A stretch of 42,213 nt of DNA from Acidobacteriota bacterium (GTDB taxonomy: Bacteria; Acidobacteriota; Vicinamibacteria; Vicinamibacterales; CAVVIG01), in assembly GCA_016195265.1 (NCBI GenBank), contig JACPZW010000058.1, positions 1 through 42,213 of the forward strand, given 5' to 3'. Below are positions 7,249 to 15,579 of this stretch, piece after piece. Numbering within the stretch: the first letter of the stretch is position 1; each line of letters opens with the position of its first letter. The position numbers were made by a program, and so were the translations under genes. The notes beneath the pieces were generated by a model. That model ran no database searches and was not told the DNA's origin. It saw only the letters and a program-made list of their open reading frames with translations.

Positions 7249-8388
7249 GTGCCGCATACACTGCTTCTGGCCGACGACTCCGTCACCATCCAGCGCGTCA
7301 TCGAGCTGACGTTCGCCGACGAGGACGTCCGGGTCGTGGCCGTGAGCGACGGCGATCAGGCCATCGCGCAGCTCGACGCGCATCCGCCCGACATCGTGCT
7401 GGCCGATATCGGCATGCCCGGCAAGAACGGCTACGAGGTCGCGCAATACATGCGGCAGTCGCCGCAGTTGCAGCACATTCCGATCGTGCTGCTCACCGGC
7501 GCGTTCGAACCGGTGGACCAGGAGCGCGCCGCGCAAGCCGGATGCGACGGCATCCTGCAGAAGCCGTTCGAGCCGCAGCAGGTGGTCGGACGGGTCCGGG
7601 AACTGCTGGCGCGAGGATCAAAGAAGGAGGCGGCCGCCGATGTGGCGTGGCCGGCCTCGACTGCGCGACCCGCGGCGCCGGCCGACGCGATGCCTCCCGC
7701 GCCCGCGGCCGCACCCGCACCCGCCGGCAGCGACTACTTCGACAATCTCGACGCGGCATTCGCGACACTCACGAACGCGCCCGCGCGGCCGGCGCCGCCG
7801 CCGGGGGAGCTGCCGAGCGTCGCGGCGCCTGCGGCGGGGTCCAGCGAAATCGACTGGTTCGCCTCGCAGCTGAACGCGCCCGCGGCGCCGTCCGGCGCGA
7901 CCGAGCCGTGGGATCTGCCGGGGCCCGCGGCGACCATTGCGCCCGACGATCTGCCGCTCACGACGTTCGAAGCGCCGGCGGTTCCAGACGATCTGAACCT
8001 GACGGAGGCGCCTGATGCGGGTGCCGAAGTGCGGGGTGCGGAGGTGCCGGGTGCCGTGCAGGGTGCAGAGGTGCTTGGTGCGACGCACCCAGCACCGCAG
8101 CACCCGATAACGCTCCCGTCAATTGCGGACGCATTTGCCGCGCTCTTGGCGGCCGAGGCGCACGACCCGTCGCCCGTCGCGCCGGTGTGGCCCGTGGCCG
8201 GATCGTCGTTGTCCGCGCCCGCGGCGCCGTCCGTCGACACCGACGAGCTCGTCGAGCGGGTCACGCGTCGTGTTCTCGATCGTTTGTCCGGCACGGCGAT
8301 TCGCGACGCGGTCGCCGACGTCACGTCCTCGATCGCCGAGCGCCTTGTGCGCGAAGAGATCGAGCGGATCAAATCCTCCATCAAGTAA
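7249..8388 (+). CDS. Response regulator with long Pro/Ala linker
   Basis: About 379 residues from GTG at 7249, giving MPHTLLLADDSVTIQRVIEL; an upstream GTG (7198) would translate a REP remnant and is unlikely. Residues 1-120 are a receiver domain with the acidic pair ADD, phospho-acceptor Asp in VLADIGMPG, Thr in VLLTGAF and Lys in LQKPFEP. The central ~200 residues are Pro/Ala-rich and disordered, and include a heptamer-repeat insertion (8017-8105). The last ~50 residues form a charged helix (DELVERVTRRVLDRLSG, then VREEIERIKSSIK), probably for oligomerisation or partner binding. No DNA-binding domain is visible, so output is probably by protein contact. The gene ends 9 nt before valS. Confidence 0.8.
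   Translation: MPHTLLLADDSVTIQRVIELTFADEDVRVVAVSDGDQAIAQLDAHPPDIVLADIGMPGKNGYEVAQYMRQSPQLQHIPIVLLTGAFEPVDQERAAQAGCDGILQKPFEPQQVVGRVRELLARGSKKEAAADVAWPASTARPAAPADAMPPAPAAAPAPAGSDYFDNLDAAFATLTNAPARPAPPPGELPSVAAPAAGSSEIDWFASQLNAPAAPSGATEPWDLPGPAATIAPDDLPLTTFEAPAVPDDLNLTEAPDAGAEVRGAEVPGAVQGAEVLGATHPAPQHPITLPSIADAFAALLAAEAHDPSPVAPVWPVAGSSLSAPAAPSVDTDELVERVTRRVLDRLSGTAIRDAVADVTSSIAERLVREEIERIKSSIK
8017..8105. repeat. GGTGCCG-type array inside the response-regulator gene
   Basis: Degenerate GGTGCCG/GGTGCGG/GGTGCAG words run through 8017-8081, followed by inverse CACCCAG, CACCGCAG, CACCC words (8086-8105), so a hairpin is possible. In frame it encodes AEVRGAEVPGAVQGAEVLG and then THPAPQHP. The same word family occurs inside the sulfatase-like gene at 32915-32980. 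Confidence 0.7.
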
Positions 8389-8397
8389 GATCGTCGG

Positions 8398-11001
8398 ATG
8401 GCGCTGCCCGACAAGCCCGCCCTGGAGGGGCTCGAAGCGAAGTGGATTGCCCGCTGGGCTGAATCCAAGGTGTACCAGTTCGACCGATCGCGTCCGCGCG
8501 CGGATGTGTTTGCGATCGACACGCCGCCGCCGACCGTCAGCGGCTCGCTGCACGTCGGCCACGTTTTCTCGTTCACGCACACCGACCTCATCGCGCGTTT
8601 TCAGCGCATGCGCGGCAAGGCCGTGTGCTACCCGATGGGGTGGGACGACAACGGGCTGCCGACCGAGCGCCGCGTGCAGAACTACTACGGCGTGCGCTGC
8701 GATCCGTCGCTGCCGTACGATCCGGCGTTCACGCCGCCGGCGCAGCCTGGCAAGCAGCCGATCTCGGTGTCGCGTCCGAATTTCATCGAGCTGTGCACGC
8801 GGCTGACCGGCGAGGATGAAAAGGCGTTCGAGCATCTCTGGACGCACCTCGGCCTGTCGGTCGACTGGGCGATGACGTACGCGACAATCGGCAAGCGATC
8901 ACAGCGCGTGTCGCAGCTCGCGTTCGTGAATCTGCTGAAGCGCGGCCTCGCGTATCAGGTGGAAGCGCCGACGCTGTGGGACGTGGACTTCAAGACCGCC
9001 GTCGCGCAGGCCGAACTCGAAGACCGCGAGATGCCGGGCGCGTTCCACAAGATCAAGTTCGTGATCGCAGGCACGGACGCGGCCATCGACATCGACACGA
9101 CGCGTCCCGAACTGATCCCCGCCTGCGTCGCGCTCGTCGCGCATCCGGACGACGAGCGGTACAGGCCGCTGTTCGGCAAGGATGTGATCACGCCGCTCTT
9201 CGGCGTCCGCGCGCCGGTGAAGGCGCACGCGCTGGCCGATCCCGCCAAGGGCAGCGGCATCGCGATGATCTGCACCTTCGGCGACATCACCGACGTGACG
9301 TGGTGGCGCGAGCTGTCGCTGCCGGTGCGCGCCGTGATTCAGGCCGATGGGACGCTGCGCGAGGTGACGTGGGGTGCGGCCGGTTGGGAATCCGTGGACG
9401 CGGCCCGCGCGCAGCGGTACTACGCCGGCCTGACGCGGCTGTCGGCGTCGAAGGCGCGCGCGAAAATCGTCGAGCAGCTCAAGGAAAGCGGCGATCTGAT
9501 CGGCGATCCGCGGCCGATCACGCACGCCGTGAAGTTCTTCGAGAAAGGCGACCGGCCGCTCGAAATCATCACGAGCCGCCAGTGGTTCTTCAAGACGATC
9601 GAGTTCCGCGAGGCGCTGCTCGCGCGCGGGCGCGAGCTGCAGTGGCATCCGGAGTACATGCGGACGCGGTTCGAGAACTGGGTGAACGGCCTGAACGGCG
9701 ACTGGTGCATCAGCCGCCAGCGGTTCTTCGGCGTGCCGTTCCCGGTCTGGTACCCGATCGACGAGAAGGGGAATGTCGATCACGGCCGGCCGATTCCCTC
9801 CGCCGCCGATCGGCTGCCGATCGATCCGTCCACCGACGCGCCGCCCGGCTACCGCGCCGATCAGCGCGGCGTGCCCGGCGGCTTCGCCGGCGACCCCGAT
9901 GTCATGGACACGTGGGCGACCTCGTCCGTCTCGCCGCAGATCGTGTGCGGCTGGCCGGACGACCCGGATTTGTTCGCGCGCACGTTCCCGATGGATCTGC
10001 GTCCGCAGGCGCACGACATCATCCGCACGTGGCTCTTCTCGTCGGTCTTGCGAACGCATCTCGAACACGACTCGCTGCCCTGGGCTCACGCCGCCATCTC
10101 CGGCTTCGTCGTCGATCCGGATCGTAAGAAGATGTCGAAGTCCAAGGGCAATGTCGTGACGCCGCTCGGGCTGCTCGAAGAGCACGGCTCGGACGGCGTG
10201 CGCTACTGGGCCGCGAGCGGGCGTCCGGGGACCGACACGGCGTTCGACACGGGCCAGATGCGCGTCGGCCGGCGGCTCGCGATCAAGATCCTCAACGCGT
10301 CGAAGTTTGCGCTTGCCCCGCCGAAGCCGGCCGAGGGCACAGCCGTTCCGGAGCCGGCGAAGGCGGGCTCGATTGCGGCGCCGGTCGATCGCGCGATGAT
10401 TCGCAGTCTCGCCGCGCTCGTCACCGAGGCGACCGAGGCATTCGAGACCTACGACTACGCGCGCGTCCTCCAGCGGACCGAAACGTTCTTCTGGCGCTTC
10501 TGCGACGACTATCTCGAGCTCGTGAAGGGTCGCCGCTACGGCGAACAGGGTCCCGAGGGCGCCGGCTCGGCCAACGCCGCGCTGACGGCCGCGCTGTCGG
10601 TGATGCTGCGCCTGTTCGCGCCATTCCTGCCGTTCGTGACCGAGGAAGTGTGGTCGTGGTGGCAGCAGGGATCGATCCACACGGCGCGATGGCCGACCTC
10701 CGACGAACTGCTTTCTTTGGTCACGGACAACAGCGAGGCGACGCGGCACGCCGACGCACGCGCGTATCAGTGGGCGACCGACGTGCTGTTCGAGGTGCGC
10801 AAGCAGCGGTCCGAAGCCAAGCAGCCGCTCAAAGTCCCGATCACGCGCGTAACGGTGAAGGCCGAGGACGCCGCGGTCAGCCTGATGCCGATCGTGGAAG
10901 CGGATCTCAAGGCCGCGCTCCGGGTGCAGGCCTTCGAGCGCACGATCGGCGAACCGCGCGAGATCGTCGTTGCGGGTTACGAGCCGGCGCCCCAGGCGTA
11001 A
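8398..11001 (+). CDS. valS: Valyl-tRNA synthetase
   Basis: 867 residues, class I synthetase charging tRNA-Val. The ATP-binding HIGH signature is in PPPTVSGSLHVGHVFSF, the editing (CP1) domain spans roughly residues 180-380 with IDTTRPELIPACVALVAHP, and the KMSKS loop is RKKMSKSKGNVVTP. The region GWDDNGLPTERRVQNYYGV is typical of the ValS branch found in actinobacteria and some alphaproteobacteria and archaea. The C-terminal coiled-coil arm of the common E. coli type appears absent or very short, consistent with that branch. ATG is preceded by a weak ribosome-binding site 9 nt after the response-regulator stop, implying co-transcription. Confidence 0.95.
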   Translation: MALPDKPALEGLEAKWIARWAESKVYQFDRSRPRADVFAIDTPPPTVSGSLHVGHVFSFTHTDLIARFQRMRGKAVCYPMGWDDNGLPTERRVQNYYGVRCDPSLPYDPAFTPPAQPGKQPISVSRPNFIELCTRLTGEDEKAFEHLWTHLGLSVDWAMTYATIGKRSQRVSQLAFVNLLKRGLAYQVEAPTLWDVDFKTAVAQAELEDREMPGAFHKIKFVIAGTDAAIDIDTTRPELIPACVALVAHPDDERYRPLFGKDVITPLFGVRAPVKAHALADPAKGSGIAMICTFGDITDVTWWRELSLPVRAVIQADGTLREVTWGAAGWESVDAARAQRYYAGLTRLSASKARAKIVEQLKESGDLIGDPRPITHAVKFFEKGDRPLEIITSRQWFFKTIEFREALLARGRELQWHPEYMRTRFENWVNGLNGDWCISRQRFFGVPFPVWYPIDEKGNVDHGRPIPSAADRLPIDPSTDAPPGYRADQRGVPGGFAGDPDVMDTWATSSVSPQIVCGWPDDPDLFARTFPMDLRPQAHDIIRTWLFSSVLRTHLEHDSLPWAHAAISGFVVDPDRKKMSKSKGNVVTPLGLLEEHGSDGVRYWAASGRPGTDTAFDTGQMRVGRRLAIKILNASKFALAPPKPAEGTAVPEPAKAGSIAAPVDRAMIRSLAALVTEATEAFETYDYARVLQRTETFFWRFCDDYLELVKGRRYGEQGPEGAGSANAALTAALSVMLRLFAPFLPFVTEEVWSWWQQGSIHTARWPTSDELLSLVTDNSEATRHADARAYQWATDVLFEVRKQRSEAKQPLKVPITRVTVKAEDAAVSLMPIVEADLKAALRVQAFERTIGEPREIVVAGYEPAPQA

Positions 11002-11012
11002 TCGGTTTTATT

Positions 11013-11039
11013 TCCGTGTCCTCCGTGTCCGCCGTGGTT
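11013..11039. repeat. Nonamer array, word TCCGTGTCC
   Basis: TCCGTGTCC, TCCGTGTCC, GCCGTGGTT fill most of the valS-nadC gap at exact 9-bp spacing. Related words occur at 41618-41695 before hspR. The most upstream possible nadC start (GTG 11034) lies inside the last unit. Confidence 0.7.
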
Positions 11040-11885
11040 AATTCTTTGAGACCGTTGGAGCCCGATCAGTACCGCGACATCGTCCGTCTCGCGCTCGCCG
11101 AGGACGTGGGCGCCGGCGACATCACCACGGACGCGACCGTCCCGCCGCAGCAGCAGGCGCGCGGCGTCTTCCTGATGAAAGGGGACGGCGTCGTCGCCGG
11201 CCTCGACGTGGCGTTCGAAGTCTTCCGTCAGATCGATCCCGGGGTTCGCGCAACGCCGCGCAAGCGCGATGGCGACGTGTGCCGGCCCGGCGAGGAAATT
11301 GCCGAGGTCGTCGGGCTGGCGCGCGCGCTGCTCGTCGGCGAGCGCACGGCGCTCAACTTCCTGCAGCGGCTGTCCGGCATCGCCACGCGCGCGCGGCGGT
11401 TCGTCGAAGCGGCCGCCGGCCGCATCACGATTCTCGATACGCGCAAGACGACACCCGGGCTGCGTGCGCTGGAGAAGTATGCCGTCCGCACGGGCGGCGC
11501 CACGAATCATCGCGCCGGACTGTTCGACGCCATTCTGATCAAGGACAATCACATTCGCCTGGCCGGCGGCGTGCAGGCGGCGGTGCAGCGGACGCGGGCG
11601 CGGCACCCGGGTCACCCGGTCGAGATTGAGGCGCAGCGCCTGGAAGAGGTCGACGAGGCGATCGCCGCGGGCGCCGACTGGATCCTCCTCGACAACATGT
11701 CCACGGCGGATATCCGCGACGCGGTCGCGCGCGCACGGGGCCGGGCGATGCTCGAGATCTCCGGCGGCGTCACGCTCGACCGCATCCCCGAACTCGCCGC
11801 GACCGGCGCCAATTCCGTCTCCGTCGGCGCGCTGACGCATTCCGCGCCGGCCGTCGACATCTCCTTTGAAATCGAACCCGTCTGA
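11034..11885 (+). CDS. nadC: Nicotinate-nucleotide pyrophosphorylase (carboxylating)
   Basis: Converts quinolinate and PRPP to nicotinate mononucleotide in de novo NAD synthesis. 283 residues from GTG 11034, the normal family length; TTG 11046 and TTG 11055 are alternative starts because the GTG lies in a repeat. The N-terminal domain shows EDVGAGDITTDATV. The barrel carries TRKTTPGLRALEKYAVRTGG (PRPP/quinolinate contacts), HRAGLFDAILIKDNHI and DWILLDNMS, with a C-terminal EISGGVTLDRIPELAATG. The open frame extends further upstream but overlaps valS there without coding character. The 3' end overlaps birA, suggesting an operon of coenzyme genes nadC-birA-coaX. Confidence 0.93.
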   Translation: MVNSLRPLEPDQYRDIVRLALAEDVGAGDITTDATVPPQQQARGVFLMKGDGVVAGLDVAFEVFRQIDPGVRATPRKRDGDVCRPGEEIAEVVGLARALLVGERTALNFLQRLSGIATRARRFVEAAAGRITILDTRKTTPGLRALEKYAVRTGGATNHRAGLFDAILIKDNHIRLAGGVQAAVQRTRARHPGHPVEIEAQRLEEVDEAIAAGADWILLDNMSTADIRDAVARARGRAMLEISGGVTLDRIPELAATGANSVSVGALTHSAPAVDISFEIEPV

Positions 11886-12693
11886 TCTGCCGCCGGACTT
11901 CGCCGGCGCGATCGCGCGCGTCCGGCCACGCCTCGGCCGCCTCGCCTCGACGCTGCTGTTTTATCGAACGATCGGCTCGACCAACGACCTCGCCCTGACG
12001 CGTAGCGCAGCCCTTTCAGGGCTGCCCGAGGTGTCTGACGCGCGTGAAGGCTTGGTCGTCGTCGCCGACGAGCAGACCGCGGGGCGCGGCCGGCGCGGCC
12101 ACACCTGGTTCTCGCCGCCGGGCAGCGGCCTCTACGTCTCGGTCGTGCTCGTGCCGTCGCGGGCGGACGATCCCGCCCGCGCCGCCAGGCTGCTGACGCT
12201 TGCCGTGGGCGTCGCGCTCGCGGAGGCGATCGAGGCGTCTGTGGGGCTGCGCGCGGATCTGAAGTGGCCCAACGATCTGTACGTCGCGCGCCGCAAGCTC
12301 GCCGGCATCCTGGCCGAAGCCTCCGGCGACACGGTCGTGGCCGGCTACGGCATCAACGTCACCGCGACGTCGTTTCCGCCCGAGCTGCGCGATCGCGCGA
12401 CGTCGCTCGAATCCGAGCTTGGCCGCGCCTGCGACCGCGCAGCCGTGTTCGCCGCAACGCTGGCGGCGCTCGCCACGCGCTACACCGATCTGCTCGAAGG
12501 ACGGTTCGATGCTATTCTCGACGCGTGGCGCCGCCGCGCCCCGGCCGCGCACGGCGCGCGCGTGGCGTGGACGACGCCAGCCGGACCGGTGAGCGGTGTG
12601 ACCGGCGGGATCGATGATGATGGGGCGCTGATTGTGCGAGTGGGTGATCGGGTCGAGCGGATCGTTGCCGGAGAACTGACTTGGGAAGTCTGA
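11866..12693 (+). CDS. birA: Biotin--[acetyl-CoA-carboxylase] ligase
   Basis: Attaches biotin to the carboxyl carrier protein via biotinyl-AMP. 275 residues from TTG 11866, overlapping the nadC end by 20 nt; no better start is visible. It lacks the N-terminal winged helix, so it is a ligase only and not a repressor. Motifs: YRTIGSTNDLAL (substrate Ser/Thr), TAGRGRRGHTW (the GRGRxG biotin/ATP loop), LKWPNDLYVARRKLAGIL and GYGINV. Between the GSTND and GRGR motifs a palindromic repeat (12002-12026) is inserted in frame and encodes RSAALSGLPEV, making this loop longer than usual. The stop codon lies in a CTGAAGT-type array that continues to the coaX start. Confidence 0.93.
   Translation: MKSNPSDLPPDFAGAIARVRPRLGRLASTLLFYRTIGSTNDLALTRSAALSGLPEVSDAREGLVVVADEQTAGRGRRGHTWFSPPGSGLYVSVVLVPSRADDPARAARLLTLAVGVALAEAIEASVGLRADLKWPNDLYVARRKLAGILAEASGDTVVAGYGINVTATSFPPELRDRATSLESELGRACDRAAVFAATLAALATRYTDLLEGRFDAILDAWRRRAPAAHGARVAWTTPAGPVSGVTGGIDDDGALIVRVGDRVERIVAGELTWEV
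12002..12026 (+). repeat. GTAG palindromic repeat inside birA
   Basis: GTAG (12002-12005) then CGCAGCCCT/TTC/AGGGCTGCC. The layout is identical to the intergenic copies at 2466-2490 and 3519-3543 (GTAG, CGCGACCCT, TTC, AGGGTCGCG), with the one base pair that differs changed on both arms. It remains in frame and free of stops. Confidence 0.75.
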
Positions 12694-12759
12694 AGGCTGA
12701 AGTGTGAAGTCTGAAGGCGACGACCAGTCTGAAATCTGAATTCTGCAATCTGAAATCTC
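12685..12759. repeat. Heptamer array, word CTGAAGT/CTGAAAT
   Basis: Successive AAGTCTG, AAGGCTG, AAGTGTG, AAGTCTG, AAGGCGA units, then AGTCTGA, AATCTGA, ATTCTGC, AATCTGA, AATCTCC. It contains the birA stop codon and ends 1 nt before the coaX ATG. Both halves have the same orientation, so it is a direct array and not a hairpin. Confidence 0.8.
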
Positions 12760-12760
12760 C

Positions 12761-13540
12761 ATGCTCTTAGCCATCGACATCGGCAACACCAACATCGTCC
12801 TCGGCGTCTTCGACGCCGCGACGCTCGTTCATAGCTGGCGTCTGCAGACCCTGCGCGAGCGGACGGCGGACGAGCTGGGTCTCCTCGTCGACGGGCTCTT
12901 CGCGCACGACCATATCGATCGCGGAAAGATTCGCGGCGTGATCCTCGGCTCGGTCGTGCCGCCGCTGACAGGCACGATGGCGAAGATGGCGCAGCGGTAC
13001 TTCGGCCTGCCGGCGCTGATCGTCGATCCCGGCGGCAACTGCGGGATGCCGATCCTTTACGAAAACCCCGCCGAGGTCGGCGCCGATCGCATCGTCAACG
13101 CGGTCGCGGCGTTTGAAAAGTTCGGCCAGTCGGCGGACCGCCCGCTGATCGTCGTCGATTTCGGGACGGCGACGACGTTCGACGCGATCACGGCGAAGGG
13201 CGAGTATCTCGGCGGCGCGATTTGCCCCGGCGTCCAGATCTCCGCGGACGCGCTGTTCCAGCGCGCGGCGCGGCTGCCGCGCATCGACGTCAGGAAGCCC
13301 GCGAGAATCATCGGCCGCACGACGGTCGGCGCGATGGAGTCCGGCTTGTTCTACGGCTACGTCGGCATGGTCGAGGGCCTCGTGCGGCGGATGAGCGACG
13401 AGCTCGGCGGCCGGGCGCTGTGCATCGCGACCGGCGGGCTCGCGGAAGTCATCGCGCCCGAGACGACGCTGATCGAGCACGTGGATGCCGACCTGACGCT
13501 GCACGGCTTGCGGATGGTGTGGGAGCGGAACCAGAAGTGA
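12761..13540 (+). CDS. coaX: Type III pantothenate kinase
   Basis: Catalyses ATP-dependent phosphorylation of pantothenate, the first step of CoA synthesis. 259 residues, ASKHA fold. The first phosphate-binding loop is LLAIDIGNTNIVLGVF, followed by EVGADRIVNAVAA (catalytic Asp region), VVDFGTATTFDAI and GGAICPGVQIS, and the C-terminal CIATGGLAEVIAPET. All family motifs are intact, so it should be active; this class is insensitive to CoA feedback in characterised members. The ATG sits 1 nt after a heptamer array, with no Shine-Dalgarno sequence. It follows birA and nadC in a cofactor-related run of genes. Confidence 0.95.
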   Translation: MLLAIDIGNTNIVLGVFDAATLVHSWRLQTLRERTADELGLLVDGLFAHDHIDRGKIRGVILGSVVPPLTGTMAKMAQRYFGLPALIVDPGGNCGMPILYENPAEVGADRIVNAVAAFEKFGQSADRPLIVVDFGTATTFDAITAKGEYLGGAICPGVQISADALFQRAARLPRIDVRKPARIIGRTTVGAMESGLFYGYVGMVEGLVRRMSDELGGRALCIATGGLAEVIAPETTLIEHVDADLTLHGLRMVWERNQK

Positions 13541-13546
13541 TGTCGA

Positions 13547-13581
13547 AATTAAGAATTGAGAATTAAGAATTCAGAATTCAG
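13547..13581. repeat. Heptamer array, word AATTAAG/AATTCAG
   Basis: Five consecutive units at exact 7-bp spacing: AATTAAG, AATTGAG, AATTAAG, AATTCAG, AATTCAG. It starts 6 nt after the coaX stop and ends 1 nt before a TTG proposed as the start of the next gene. It is strikingly AT-rich for this genome. Confidence 0.85.
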
Positions 13582-13582
13582 T

Positions 13583-14317
13583 TTGGACACTTCAGCTTAC
13601 TGCCGGGAGATAGAGACCTATCTCTGTCGCAAGAACGACGGCCATCTCATCCGCGTCGTGGGTCCCTCGTTTAATCTCGTCTCTGGCTGGGCGGAGCAGG
13701 GCGTGCCGCTCAAGGTCGCATTCGCCGGCATCGATCGATATTTCGAGCGCTACTACCGGAAGGGGCCGCGGCGCAGGCCGGTGAAGATCGATTTCTGCGA
13801 AGCCGATGTGCTGGACGTGTTCGATGGATGGAGACGTGCCACCGGCGTGACGACCAGCCACCAGTCGCCAGCCGCCAGCCACGACGGGGATGAGCCACCA
13901 GCCACCAGCCACCAGCCACCAGAAACGCGTCACTCCTCTCTTCCAGCGCACTTGGAACGCGTCGTCTTGCGCCTGACGTCCGCGCGCGCCGGCGGTGCGC
14001 TCGATGCCGGAACCGACGACGTGATCGACCAGATCGCGGCTGAGCTGGATGCGGCGCGGACCAAGGCGGGCGGTCTGCGCGGCGCGGCGCGGCAGGCGCT
14101 GATCGATCGGCTGACGTTACTCGACGCCGACTTGTTGCGCCGGGCGCGCGCGACGCTCGACGAGGCGGCACGCGCGGCGTTGATGAAAGAGGCAGAGGCC
14201 GAGCTGGCGCCATTCGCGCGCAGCATGCCCGCGGACGCGCTGGCGCGCGCGCGCGAGCTCGCCGTCGATCGTCTCGTGCGCGAGCGTTTTGGTCTGCCCA
14301 CGGTCGCGTTCCTATGA
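13583..14317 (+). CDS. Conserved-looking protein of unknown function with repeat-encoded linker
   Basis: About 244 residues from TTG 13583; a TTG at 13556 is possible but lies inside the heptamer array. I do not recognise a named family. Residues 1-85 form a compact-looking N-terminal region (CREIETYLCRKNDGHLIRV, FERYYRKGPRRRPVKIDFC). Residues ~90-115 are a Ser/His/Pro/Gln linker encoded by heptamer words, and the C-terminal ~130 residues are helical and rich in Ala, Arg and Leu (DQIAAELDAARTKAGGLRG, then LARARELAVDRLV). The 3' end overlaps the methyltransferase start by 4 nt (ATGA), indicating coupled translation. It may serve the adjacent RNA-modification gene, but that is only proximity. 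Confidence 0.6.
   Translation: MDTSAYCREIETYLCRKNDGHLIRVVGPSFNLVSGWAEQGVPLKVAFAGIDRYFERYYRKGPRRRPVKIDFCEADVLDVFDGWRRATGVTTSHQSPAASHDGDEPPATSHQPPETRHSSLPAHLERVVLRLTSARAGGALDAGTDDVIDQIAAELDAARTKAGGLRGAARQALIDRLTLLDADLLRRARATLDEAARAALMKEAEAELAPFARSMPADALARARELAVDRLVRERFGLPTVAFL
13854..13922. repeat. CCAGCCA array inside a coding region
   Basis: CCAGCCA-type words with 7-bp spacing; the last part is CCACCAG repeated four times. It encodes TSHQSPAAS and then ATSHQPPE, a 7-residue protein period because three heptamers make seven codons. The word is the one seen at 3583-3619 and 6644-6671. Confidence 0.75.
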
Positions 14318-15579
14318 ACCCCGGGCAGCTCATTGCGCTCTCGATCGAGAAACCCGCCGCCGGCGGCCGGATGATCGCGCGCGTGGACGGCCAGATCGTG
14401 CTTGTTTCCGGCGCGATTCCCGGCGAGCGCGTGACGGCGCGTCTCGAGAAGGTGTCGAAGAGCGTCGCGTACGCGGAGACCGTGTCGGTGTTGGAAGGCG
14501 AGGCGTCGCCCGACCGCCGCGCCGTGTCCGGCGATCCGTTGTGTGGCGGCTGCCTCTACAATCACATCGCCTACGCGCGGCAGCTCGAGGTCAAGAGCCA
14601 GGTGATCGCCGATGCATTCGCGCGGATCGGCCGCATGCCGCTGCCGTCGCCGGTCCGCGTCGCGGCGTCGCCCGAGGACGGCTACCGGATGCGCGCGCGG
14701 CTGCACGTGCGCGGGTCGCGGCTCGGCTTCTTCCGTGAAGGCACGCACGACGTGTGCGACGCGCGGCAGACGCGCCAGCTCCTGCCGGCGTCTCTCGACG
14801 CGCTGGAAGGGTTGATGGCCAACGTGCGCGCGCACGGTGTCGAAGGCATCCACGAGATCGAGCTCGCCGAGAACCTCGACGCGTCGGATCGGGCCGTTGC
14901 GCTCGACATGGCCGCCGCCGCGGATGCGCGCGCGCTCGAAGGCCTGGCGACGACGGCCGGTCTGACCGGCCTCGCGACGCCGTACGGCGTCCACGGTCGC
15001 GTCCACGTTGTCGATCGGCTGGACCTTGGCGACGGCCGCGCGATCGCATTGCGGCGCCACGTGCTCGCGTTCTTCCAGGGCAACCGCCACCTGCTCGCGC
15101 CGCTCGTGACGCACGTCGCCGGCCAGGTGCCGGAGGAGGCCGACCTGCTCGATCTGTACGCGGGCGTTGGATTGTTTTCGATCGCCGCGGCCGTGTCGCG
15201 CCGCGCGCGCGTGACGGCCATCGAAGGCGATCGTGTCGCCGCCGCCGATCTGGAAGCCAACGCGACTGCCGCCGCCGGCGCCGTCCTGCCGATCCATCAG
15301 TCGGTCGAAGAGGCGGTCGGCAGGGTCCGGCCTCCGACGGATCGCGTGGGCGCGGTGATCGTCGATCCTCCGCGGACCGGCATGTCGCGCGAAGCGCTGG
15401 ACGGCGTGCTGGCGCTCCGCCCGTCCCGCCTAATCTACGTCTCCTGCGATGTCGCCACCCTCGCGCGCGACGCGCGGCGCATCGTTGACGCCGGTTACGT
15501 CCTCAGCCGTGCGGACGCGTTCGACATGTTTCCGAATACTCCGCATGTCGAAACGGTCGTCGTCTTCGATCGGATTTGA
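14314..15579 (+). CDS. SAM-dependent RNA m5U methyltransferase, RlmD/TrmA-like
   Basis: 421 residues of the RumA/TrmA family that makes 5-methyluridine in rRNA or tRNA. An N-terminal TRAM-like RNA-binding domain (residues 1-60, VSGAIPGERVTARLEK) is followed by a CGGC cysteine pair (residues ~75-80). The SAM domain shows LLDLYAGVGLFSIAAA, VIVDPPRTGMS, and the catalytic-nucleophile motif YVSCD near residue 370, with the C-terminal DMFPNTPHVETV as the general base region. Of the four cysteines that hold the Fe-S cluster in E. coli RumA, only the CGGC pair and one later Cys (HDVCDARQ) are evident, so cluster binding is uncertain. Exact target (U1939, U747 or tRNA U54) cannot be read. Confidence 0.88.
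   Translation: MNPGQLIALSIEKPAAGGRMIARVDGQIVLVSGAIPGERVTARLEKVSKSVAYAETVSVLEGEASPDRRAVSGDPLCGGCLYNHIAYARQLEVKSQVIADAFARIGRMPLPSPVRVAASPEDGYRMRARLHVRGSRLGFFREGTHDVCDARQTRQLLPASLDALEGLMANVRAHGVEGIHEIELAENLDASDRAVALDMAAAADARALEGLATTAGLTGLATPYGVHGRVHVVDRLDLGDGRAIALRRHVLAFFQGNRHLLAPLVTHVAGQVPEEADLLDLYAGVGLFSIAAAVSRRARVTAIEGDRVAAADLEANATAAAGAVLPIHQSVEEAVGRVRPPTDRVGAVIVDPPRTGMSREALDGVLALRPSRLIYVSCDVATLARDARRIVDAGYVLSRADAFDMFPNTPHVETVVVFDRI

Noticed and set aside
10650..11033. Long upstream extension of the nadC reading frame
   Set aside because: It overlaps the end of valS in another frame, its codon pattern is not coding-like and nadC family length is already satisfied from about 11034.
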